A DNA stretch of 6,170 bases from Pseudomonadota bacterium (GTDB taxonomy: Bacteria > Myxococcota_A > Polyangia > Polyangiales > Polyangiaceae), in assembly GCA_023460875.1 (NCBI GenBank), contig JAEWOQ010000068.1, positions 1 to 6,170 on the forward strand, written 5' to 3'. Positions 1 through 6,170 of the stretch are shown here, in pieces. Position 1 is the stretch's first letter. Every line of letters starts with the position of its first letter. The notes under the pieces were generated by a model. That model searched no databases. It was not told the DNA's origin and saw only the letters and a program-made list of their open reading frames with translations. The position numbers were made by a program, and so were the translations under genes.

Positions 1-3000
1 GTCGTGGGCGGCGCAGCGACGGGCGGCGCCGTCGTGGGCGCAGAATCGGGCGAGTGGGTGAGCTCCGTCCCCGTCAGCTGGAGCCCGACCTCCGCCGCCA
101 GGGCGCCGAGCTGGCCGCGATCGGGGGCGCGGCCATACAGCTCCGCCATGCGGGCTTGCGCCTGGTCGATGGCGAGCTGGCCCCCCGCGCGCGCCACCTC
201 CCGGCGCAGGAACTCCGCGCGGGTCGGGCAGCGGGAGTCGTCCCACCCGTCGAGGCCGATGTTCTTGCTGCGATCGATGCGCAGCGACGCCTCGCTGCGC
301 AGCAGGGAGACCACCAGCTGACGGCTCCAGCCCGCGTGCACCTCCGACAAACGCTGCACGAGCAGGGTCGCTTGGTGGGCCGTGAGCCCCCGCTGCGTCT
401 CCGCGAGGTGCGCCGCGACCGTGTCCACGGCCACAGCCACCGCCTCGGGGCCCCCGGGGATGTCCCGCTCGACCAGCCCGATCCGCTCCTTGTCGAGGCG
501 GACGAAGGGCGCCTGGTTCAGGAGGAGCTTGGCGGTCTCTTCGCGGACGTCGCTGCGGGTCCGCGCCTGACGCAGCAGCTCGTCGAAGGGGAGGGGGCTC
601 CCAGCGTCCTCGAGGAGCTCGAGGAACAGGTCCTCGAAGCGCAGGCGCTCCTGCTGCTGTCCGCCGCCGCGCAGCGCGACCCGCAGCCGCCCGAGGTACT
701 CGACCCGCCCGCTCGAGCGCAGCAGGCTCGCCAGGTGCCAGTGGCCCATCCAGTCGGGGAGCAGCTCCCGCGCCCTGAGCTCTTCGTGGAGCTCAGGCAC
801 GAGCCACTGCCGGCCCGCGGGGAGCTGGTTCATCACGTCGATCACGGCGGGCACGAGCCGCGCCGCCCAGTCGTCGAAGTCGGGGAAGTGCTTCTTCAGG
901 CCGACGACGCCGCGCTTGAAGTACATGACCTCGTCGGGGAAGCCGCCGCGTCCCAGCTTCTCCTCGAGGAGGCTCACGGGCACCGGCTCGTCCTGGGCGT
1001 TCAGGAAGGCGATGACGGCGGCGTCCCGATAACGTCCGAAGCCGTTGACCTGCGACGGATCCCCTTCGTCGAGGAGCAAGAGCTCCTGCAAGGCGCCCTC
1101 CATCTCGTCGAGGAGGGACGGATCGAGGGCGTCGCACTCGTCCCGGAGGATGTCGAGCACGGCGTCGTAGGCGACGGGGAACTCCAGGTGTTCGATGCGC
1201 GCCTTGGCGCTGGCGAGGGCGGCGTCGAAGGCGTCTCGGGAGAAGAGGGCGACGTAGGTGGCCCCCGACGGCGCTTCGAAGAGCTGGTAGTCACCGCGGA
1301 GCACGTGCCGTAGCACGTAGCCGAGGAGCGCCACCTGCTGCTCGACGCCCTGCCACCAGGGCTCCTCGGTGAGCAGGGTGACGGGCAGGGCGCGGGCGCC
1401 CCCGAAGGCGGCGCTGAGCCGTCGCAGGAGCGCCGAGCGCCAGCGGGCCTTCTGTTGGAGCCGCTCGACGACGCGCCCTTCGATCTGGCGCACCCGCTCC
1501 CGGGTGAGACCGAGCATGCCCGCGATCTCCTCGAGGGTCTCGCGGGGGCCGTGGGCGCCGGCGCGGCGACTCACCACGAGCCGATGCACGGGCTTGAGGT
1601 TCGTGAGCTGCGCTCGCCAGGAGTCGAGGAAGGTCGCGTACTGGGTGGGGGCGTCCCGCTGGCTCAGGTAGTCCTGGATCGCGTCCAAGGTGTCGCTGAG
1701 GGATTTGCGGCCGAGGTTCGGGCGCGCGCGCAGATCCTCGTAGCTGAAGGCGAGGAGCTCGCCCACGGTCGTGAGGCCCTGCTCCGCCGCGAAGCTGCGC
1801 ATCCGCACGGGGAGCTCGAGCTCCTCGAGTGGCACGACCCGGAGCCGATCGCCGAGGGTCCGCGCGCAGCTCGCCCAGCCCGCCGCGCCGCCGACGGTGG
1901 CCGTCTCCTCTTCGACGCTCCCCTCGGAGGACGGGGGCTCCGGCTCGTCGCCAGCAGGGGCGCCGCTCGCCAGCGCAGCCCGGGCGCGCTCCCAGGTCGT
2001 CCCCAGGGCCTCCTCGAGGGCGGCGCGGGTCTGCCGCACCGTGAGGCGTCCGACGTTCCGTTCCTGGGCGAAGGCGTCCGGATCGAAGGCGACGAGCTCA
2101 GCGACGGTGGTGATGCCCTTGCGCTCGGCCCAGTTCAGGGTGCGGGTCGGAAACTCGAGCTCGAACAGCCTGCGATCGAGCAACGCGGAGCGCGGCCGCC
2201 CCGGCTCCTCCTCGGAGCCCTCGGGCGCGGCCACGGCCGTCGTCGGCGCCTCTGCCGGGGCCTCTGCCGGGGCCTCGGTCGTCTCGCTCGCGGCCTCGGT
2301 CGTCTCGCTCGCGGACGCGCCGTCCATGGGTGGATCCACGGTCGGCGCCACGGACTCCACCGTGACGGGAGCGTGCTCGTGCTGCGGCTCCGCCGCTGCA
2401 GGGGCCTCGAGGGCGCGCGCGTCGGGTGACGCTTCGCTCGGGGTGGGGACGTCGCGCTCCGTGACGTCGATGGCTCCCCGCAGGAGGGGCTTCCCGCGCT
2501 CCGCCCGCCGGATCAGGTACGCGGCGCCGTCGCGCTGGAGGTACCCCTGTCGGACGCAGCTGTTGATCGCGCTCTTGATCGCCCGCTCGGGGCGACCCTC
2601 GGTGCGGAGCCGCTGCATGCGGAGCCCGTAGACCTCCTGGGCGTACTGGAACGCCTGGCGGATCACCTGGCTGCGGTGGATCCGCTCCTCGCCGGCGATG
2701 CCGCCCATCACGCAGTCGCGCCAGTCGTCGGCGGAGAGATCGGTCACGTCGGCGGCGATGGCGCGGATGTGGCCGCTGCGTGGGCGATCGAAGCGCGCGC
2801 CCCGGCGGCGCGCGGACCGCAGGCACTCCTCGATGACGCGGTAGTTTTCGCTCGCTTGGCGCAGCTGCTGGTACTCGAGCCAGCCCTGAGCGCGGAGGCG
2901 CTCGGCGGCGAGGCGAATGGCGCGCTCCAGGTCCAGGGTGCCCTCGCCGACGAGGGTGCACCAGAGGGCCAGCTCGCGCGCCTCTTCGCCGAGGTCGAAG

Positions 3001-3593
3001 AAGGTCGTGCAGTTCGAGGAGGCGGGGAGGGCATCTCGGACGCTCGGCACTTCGCGCTGGAAGAGGGGCCGCGCCTCCTTGCGCGCGAACACCGCCATCA
3101 ACTCCTCGTCCGTCGGGCGCCGTGCCTCGGAGCGGAGCGTCGCGAGGACCTGGCCCAGGCCGGCCGGCAGCTCCGCCGTAGCCCCACCCAAGAACACCCA
3201 CGGCGCGCGCGAGCTGCTCAGGAGCTCGTCGTCGAGGGACCCACCGGGCCAGGCCACTCGGGTCTCCACGCCGCGCACGAACCACAGGAGGTTCCCCCGG
3301 GCCTCCGCTGGATCCGCGAAGACGCGCAGCCGCCCCGACTCTTGGAGCACCTGCACGAGGGCGGGCTCCGCGTCCTGGAGGCGGCTCACGTGGATGGCGC
3401 CGAGGCACTCGACGTTCTCGAAGACGAGCTGCCAGAGCTCGCCGTCGTCCTCCCCCCGCGGCGCCTCCACGGCGACGTGAAACTGTTCACACCACTCCAA
3501 CCAATCTTCGAGGATATCGCGGACCTTCGACGCGTCCGCGCTCACTTCCAAGCGCCCGAGGCCGATCGCTCCCTGGTGTCCATTCCCAAACAT
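1..3593 (-). CDS. Large multidomain protein with two RNAP alphaCTD-like domains, a sigma-70 region 4 HTH and winged-helix-like repeats (C-terminus outside window)
   Basis: Translating the minus strand from the ATG at 3593-3591 gives 1197 codons with no stop before the window edge, so the C-terminus is missing. Domain order by residue: 1-190 unrecognised; 200-290 helix-rich; 300-363 probable winged helix; 380-470 Ala/Pro/Glu/Thr linker; 471-534 alphaCTD-like; 535-575 acidic linker; 588-643 second alphaCTD-like; 655-718 sigma-70 region 4; 719-1180 winged-helix-like units; from 1181 another Ala/Pro/Thr linker. No transmembrane segment, signal peptide or catalytic motif was seen, so a cytoplasmic DNA- or polymerase-binding role is inferred. 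The ATG is the first in frame after the non-coding palindrome, but no convincing Shine-Dalgarno precedes it. The frame stays open further upstream, and GTG at residue 17 is an alternative start. The reading frame is very likely real; the function is unknown. Confidence 0.9.
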   Translation of the reverse strand, partial: MFGNGHQGAIGLGRLEVSADASKVRDILEDWLEWCEQFHVAVEAPRGEDDGELWQLVFENVECLGAIHVSRLQDAEPALVQVLQESGRLRVFADPAEARGNLLWFVRGVETRVAWPGGSLDDELLSSSRAPWVFLGGATAELPAGLGQVLATLRSEARRPTDEELMAVFARKEARPLFQREVPSVRDALPASSNCTTFFDLGEEARELALWCTLVGEGTLDLERAIRLAAERLRAQGWLEYQQLRQASENYRVIEECLRSARRRGARFDRPRSGHIRAIAADVTDLSADDWRDCVMGGIAGEERIHRSQVIRQAFQYAQEVYGLRMQRLRTEGRPERAIKSAINSCVRQGYLQRDGAAYLIRRAERGKPLLRGAIDVTERDVPTPSEASPDARALEAPAAAEPQHEHAPVTVESVAPTVDPPMDGASASETTEAASETTEAPAEAPAEAPTTAVAAPEGSEEEPGRPRSALLDRRLFELEFPTRTLNWAERKGITTVAELVAFDPDAFAQERNVGRLTVRQTRAALEEALGTTWERARAALASGAPAGDEPEPPSSEGSVEEETATVGGAAGWASCARTLGDRLRVVPLEELELPVRMRSFAAEQGLTTVGELLAFSYEDLRARPNLGRKSLSDTLDAIQDYLSQRDAPTQYATFLDSWRAQLTNLKPVHRLVVSRRAGAHGPRETLEEIAGMLGLTRERVRQIEGRVVERLQQKARWRSALLRRLSAAFGGARALPVTLLTEEPWWQGVEQQVALLGYVLRHVLRGDYQLFEAPSGATYVALFSRDAFDAALASAKARIEHLEFPVAYDAVLDILRDECDALDPSLLDEMEGALQELLLLDEGDPSQVNGFGRYRDAAVIAFLNAQDEPVPVSLLEEKLGRGGFPDEVMYFKRGVVGLKKHFPDFDDWAARLVPAVIDVMNQLPAGRQWLVPELHEELRARELLPDWMGHWHLASLLRSSGRVEYLGRLRVALRGGGQQQERLRFEDLFLELLEDAGSPLPFDELLRQARTRSDVREETAKLLLNQAPFVRLDKERIGLVERDIPGGPEAVAVAVDTVAAHLAETQRGLTAHQATLLVQRLSEVHAGWSRQLVVSLLRSEASLRIDRSKNIGLDGWDDSRCPTRAEFLRREVARAGGQLAIDQAQARMAELYGRAPDRGQLGALAAEVGLQLTGTELTHSPDSAPTTAPPVAAPPT
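237..1022 (-). other. Protein region: tandem winged-helix-like units (residues 858-1119)
   Basis: Downstream of the sigma-like domain the protein falls into units of about 60-70 residues. Each has a hydrophobic helix, a short loop with a Pro, a second helix, then a hydrophobic LL or SLL helix end and a strand pair. The clearest pair is LLLNQAPFVRLDKERIGLVE (1023-1042) against SLLRSEASLRIDRSKNIGLD (1096-1115), which share LL, A, R, D and IGL at the same spacing. Other units are near 858-905 and 913-975 (SLLRSSGRVEYLGRLRVAL). The pattern resembles HARE-HTH or related winged helices; the family assignment is tentative. Confidence 0.5.
1440..1631 (-). other. Protein domain: sigma-70 region 4-like helix-turn-helix (residues 655-718)
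   Basis: Residues 685-708 read ETLEEIAGMLGL followed by TRERVRQIEGRV, matching sigma70 region 4.2 (TLEEVGKQFDVTRERIRQIE). The four residues aligned with E. coli sigma70 R584, E585, R588 and Q589, which read the -35 element, are R698, E699, R702 and Q703; all are kept. The preceding helices (FLDSWRAQLTNLKPVHRLVV) fit region 4.1. Regions 1.2 to 3 are absent from the visible protein, so it is not a standard sigma factor. Confidence 0.92.
1665..1832 (-). other. Protein domain: second alphaCTD-like helix-hairpin-helix (residues 588-643)
   Basis: The segment is clearly like the RpoA C-terminal domain: PLEELELPVR corresponds to E. coli PVDDLELTVR, and PNLGRKSLSD corresponds to PNLGKKSLTE. Equivalents of DNA-contact residues are R265 as R597, G296 as G628, K298 as K630 and S299 as S631. 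N268 becomes S600 and E302 becomes D634. It lies 11 residues before the sigma region 4 domain, so both could be placed near a core promoter by one polypeptide. Confidence 0.88.
1992..2183 (-). other. Protein domain: first alphaCTD-like helix-hairpin-helix (residues 471-534)
   Basis: This segment follows the alphaCTD pattern of E. coli RpoA: a leading hydrophobic strand with FELEFPTRTLNW, then GITTVAELV, then a hairpin with NVGRLTVR. By hand alignment, E. coli R265, N268 and G296, which contact UP-element DNA, correspond to R484, N487 and G515. K298 and S299 become L517 and T518. It is the more diverged of the two copies. The match is by eye; a profile search with the alphaCTD family would settle it. 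Confidence 0.75.
2249..2314 (-). repeat. Two tandem duplications in the linker-coding DNA (12 bp x2 and 21 bp x2)
   Basis: The plus strand shows CCTCTGCCGGGG at 2249-2260 and again at 2261-2272. A perfect 21-bp unit follows at 2273-2293 and 2294-2314. On the coding strand these give two copies of ASETTEA followed by two copies of PAEA, in the disordered linker between the N-terminal region and the first alphaCTD-like domain. All repeat lengths are multiples of three, so the frame is kept; recent slippage or duplication is the simplest explanation. Confidence 0.9.
2505..2696 (-). other. Protein domain: probable winged helix (residues 300-363)
   Basis: Around residues 303-361 a helix (IHRSQVIRQAFQYAQEVYGL) is followed by a basic helix with ERAIKSAINSCVRQGYL and a short hairpin ending QRDGAAYLI. 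This is the order of a winged helix whose last helix precedes a beta wing. It resembles the DUF3320-type C-terminal module of large helicases and some HARE-HTH domains, but I cannot decide between these by eye. The Ala/Pro-rich linker starts soon after it. Confidence 0.45.
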
Positions 3594-3726
3594 GTCGACG
3601 TGGGAAAGTAGCAAGGAGGTCGCCCCAAGGGGAGGGGGATCCGGCGGTGCTCGGACAAGCAATGACCGAGATCGGAGCGCCAGCGTCTGCTGGCGGAGAT
3701 CGCCTCGGACCCGGAGCGCGGCGACC

Positions 3727-3758
3727 TCACAAAAGAGACCGATCGGTCTCTTTTGTGA
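3727..3758. promoter_or_regulatory. Perfect 32-base palindrome; bidirectional terminator or operator
   Basis: TCACAAAAGAGACCGA is followed directly by its exact reverse complement, with no spacer. As RNA it would form a 14-bp stem with a GATC loop. In both directions the inner GAGACC/GGTCTC stem is followed by TTTTGTGA, so it looks like a short bidirectional intrinsic terminator. It lies about 134 bases upstream of the large minus-strand gene, after another terminator, so a symmetric protein-binding site controlling that gene is an equal possibility. Confidence 0.6.
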
Positions 3759-3842
3759 ATGCCAGCGCCGCTCGTCTGGAGCCGACGGGCGCCGGGCGGT
3801 GCCGCCCCGCGGGAGCGACCGCACCGCGACGGTCAGCGCGGA

Positions 3843-3888
3843 GCACAAAACACCGAACCCGGAGGCCTCGAGGGGCGCCCGGGTTCGG
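3843..3888 (-). terminator. Intrinsic terminator of the tRNA transcript
   Basis: Read on the minus strand, CCGAACCCGG and CCGGGTTCGG form a perfect 10-bp GC-rich stem around a 16-base loop. The T-rich stretch TGTTTTGTGC follows. It begins 17 bases after the CCA end of tRNA-Glu, as expected for Rho-independent termination of the tRNA-Gln/tRNA-Glu transcript. Confidence 0.85.
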
Positions 3889-3905
3889 CTGCGGCTTTGG
3901 TGTTG

Positions 3906-3980
3906 TGGTGACCCCAACGAGATTCGAACTCGTGTTACCGGCGTGAGAGGCCGATGTCCTAACCACTAGACGATGGGGCC
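3906..3980 (-). tRNA. tRNA-Glu, anticodon CTC, CCA encoded
   Basis: On the minus strand the acceptor halves GGCCCCA and TGGGGTC pair, with one G-T. The anticodon arm is TCGGC-CTCTCAC-GCCGG with anticodon CTC after the invariant T33. The T arm ACGAG-TTCGAAT-CTCGT is perfect. Discriminator A73 is followed by genomic CCA. CTC reads GAG, the preferred Glu codon in this GC-rich genome. It is the distal gene of the pair, just before the terminator. Confidence 0.97.
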
Positions 3981-4065
3981 GGGGTGCTCCTTGGTGAATC
4001 TGCGCCGTGGGGCGCGGACTCGGGAGCGGGGAGGGGAGTTTCGGGGGAAGCACCCCTCCCAGTAG
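3981..4065 (-). other. tRNA-Gln/tRNA-Glu spacer with alternative hairpins
   Basis: The 85-base spacer contains GGGGTGCT (3981-3988, touching the 5' end of tRNA-Glu), whose exact complement AGCACCCC lies at 4049-4056. A competing 8-bp stem pairs 4029-4036 with 4053-4060. Neither is followed by a T tract, so these look like structures of the joint tRNA precursor, possibly guiding processing, rather than terminators. Confidence 0.45.
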
Positions 4066-4136
4066 CTGGGGAACTAGGATTCGAACCTAGATAACAAGAA
4101 CCAGAATCTTGCGTCCTGCCGTTAGACGATTCCCCA
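4066..4136 (-). tRNA. tRNA-Gln, anticodon CTG, CCA not encoded
   Basis: On the minus strand the acceptor halves TGGGGAA and TTCCCCA pair fully. The anticodon arm CAAGA-TTCTGGT-TCTTG carries CTG after T33, and the T arm CTAGG-TTCGAAT-CCTAG is perfect. The T1-A72 pair and G73 discriminator are typical Gln identity features. The bases after G73 are CTA, so CCA must be added by the CCA-adding enzyme. It is the first gene of the probable Gln-Glu transcript. Confidence 0.96.
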
Positions 4137-4223
4137 ATGGGTTGCCAGGGGGGTCAAGCTCGCTGACCTGTCGATTTTCGTGACTTGCCCTCTTGGCTGG
4201 TACGCCTAAGCGTGTGCGGTTCG

Positions 4224-4261
4224 AGCCGCCCGGGCAAGTGCCCGTGTTCGTTGGGGCGGCT
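4224..4261. repeat. Nested inverted repeat
   Basis: AGCCGCCC (4224-4231) pairs exactly with GGGCGGCT (4254-4261). Inside it, GGGC-AAGT-GCCC (4232-4243) forms its own small hairpin directly abutting the left arm. No T tract follows on either strand, so an intrinsic terminator is unlikely. It may be an operator or a structured leader of the leftward tRNA transcript. Confidence 0.5.
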
Positions 4262-4341
4262 TCCTATCTCCAACCGGTCCGTTGTGCAAGGGTTCAGTGA
4301 GGAATTTTGTGAGGGCCCCCGGAGAGTCGCAGGGTAGGGGG

Positions 4342-4369
4342 TTGACCGCTCGCTAGGGGTGCCTAAGTT
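4342..4369 (+). promoter_or_regulatory. Possible sigma-70-like promoter for groEL
   Basis: TTGACC (4342-4347, five of six bases of the -35 consensus) is followed after 16 bases by TAAGTT (4364-4369, three of six bases of the -10 consensus). It would give a leader of roughly 145 bases before the groEL ATG. The -10 match is weak, and consensus promoters are poorly conserved in GC-rich bacteria, so this is only a candidate. Confidence 0.3.
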
Positions 4370-4508
4370 GCGGCCACTTCGGATGACGCGGCGGGTCGGG
4401 CTCGTGGTGAGCCAGCCGGCAGAGGGCCCGAGGGGTCGTCAGGCGCACAGCTGGGCGCCACCCTCAGGGACTCCCAGGAGCTAAGGCGCTGCGCAGGTCC
4501 GGACGCAG

Positions 4509-4513
4509 AAGGA
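4509..4513 (+). promoter_or_regulatory. Ribosome-binding site of groEL
   Basis: AAGGA, within AGAAGGAAG, ends six bases before the ATG at 4520. This is good spacing and supports the chosen groEL start. Confidence 0.85.
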
Positions 4514-4519
4514 AGCAGC

Positions 4520-6170
<1,651 letters not shown>

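Larger units (their letters stand above)
3594..3905. other. Non-coding region between the large gene and tRNA-Glu
   Basis: About 310 bases hold the terminator of the tRNA transcript (3843-3888), a small GGGCGG/CCGCCC hairpin (3794-3807), a perfect 32-base palindrome (3727-3758) and, by position, the promoter of the minus-strand gene starting at 3593. I found no convincing -35/-10 pair or ribosome-binding site for that gene here. Frames that cross this region on either strand have no recognisable protein content. Confidence 0.7.
4137..4519. other. Divergent control region between the tRNA transcript and groEL
   Basis: This 383-base stretch has no supported gene. It should hold the tRNA promoter (leftward) and the groEL promoter (rightward). 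It contains a nested inverted repeat at 4224-4261 and a weak promoter-like pair at 4342-4369. No CIRCE element (TTAGCACTC-N9-GAGTGCTAA) and no good sigma32-type promoter was found by eye. A 33-codon plus-strand frame at 4383-4484 has no ribosome-binding site and is not supported. Confidence 0.65.

Noticed and set aside
54..1313. 419-codon plus-strand open frame
   Set aside because: It is antisense to the large minus-strand gene, rich in His/Arg/Glu/Leu runs, and has no recognisable domain. The minus frame has clear sigma and alphaCTD motifs, so this is a GC-driven shadow.
1455..2429. 324-codon plus-strand open frame
   Set aside because: It overlaps exactly the DNA coding the alphaCTD and sigma region 4 motifs on the other strand; its low-complexity Gly/Arg/Leu tail mirrors the linker repeats.
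2098..3408. 436-codon minus-strand open frame
   Set aside because: It lies in a different frame from the domain-bearing one and is an Arg/Pro/Gly-rich product typical of a shifted frame in GC-rich DNA.
2676..3611. 311-codon plus-strand open frame
   Set aside because: It is antisense to the N-terminal part of the large gene, has a composition like the other shadows and no known motif.
3592..3969. Plus-strand frames ending in DPNEIRTRVTGVRGRCPNH or PTRFELVLPA
   Set aside because: These are the familiar translations of tRNA gene antisense sequence, here tRNA-Glu, and not proteins.
3906..4136. tRNA genes as an attachment site for an integrated element
   Set aside because: No integrase and no repeated tRNA 3' segment was found in the window.
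4152..4157. TTGACC on the minus strand as a -35 element for the tRNA transcript
   Set aside because: The matching -10 would fall inside the tRNA-Gln gene, so it cannot be the promoter of that tRNA.
4204..4367. GCCTAAG at 4204-4210 and 4361-4367 as paired operator sites
   Set aside because: A seven-base match in a 383-base region is weak and the flanks do not agree.
4383..4484. 33-codon frame in the groEL leader, considered as an upstream regulatory peptide
   Set aside because: No ribosome-binding site precedes its ATG and the peptide has no leader-peptide features such as codon runs.

Overview
The window reads as chromosomal DNA from a very GC-rich bacterium. The codons of both protein genes strongly favour G or C at the third position, and the chaperonin resembles proteobacterial GroEL. 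The large, domain-rich regulatory protein would fit a myxobacterium-like (Myxococcota) genome. That placement is an inference from style, not from a database match.

Layout. Positions 1-3593 (minus strand) are one uninterrupted reading frame of at least 1197 codons that runs off the left edge. It is easily missed because its stop lies outside the window and several long antisense frames overlap it. It encodes a protein that joins pieces normally found in separate RNA polymerase components: two helix-hairpin-helix domains like the C-terminal domain of the RNA polymerase alpha subunit (alphaCTD), then a sigma-70 region 4 helix-turn-helix with an intact -35 recognition helix. These are flanked by a probable winged-helix segment on the N-terminal side and a series of winged-helix-like repeats on the C-terminal side. 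No sigma region 2 or 3, no alpha assembly domain and no enzyme motif was seen.

Positions 3594-3905 are non-coding. They hold a perfect 32-base palindrome (3727-3758) and a good intrinsic terminator for the tRNA transcript (3843-3888). Two minus-strand tRNA genes follow: tRNA-Glu(CTC), with an encoded CCA, and upstream of it tRNA-Gln(CTG), without CCA. They probably form one transcript read Gln then Glu then terminator.

Positions 4137-4519 are the divergent control region between the tRNA transcript and groEL. The region contains a nested inverted repeat and a weak sigma-70-like promoter, but no CIRCE heat-shock operator. groEL starts at 4520 on the plus strand and is nearly complete, with the window ending inside its Gly-Gly-Met tail. 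No groES lies immediately upstream.

Functionally, the tRNAs and groEL are housekeeping genes. The large minus-strand gene is the unusual element: its architecture suggests a DNA-binding protein that imitates or competes with the promoter-recognition parts of RNA polymerase. Its biological role cannot be read from this window.
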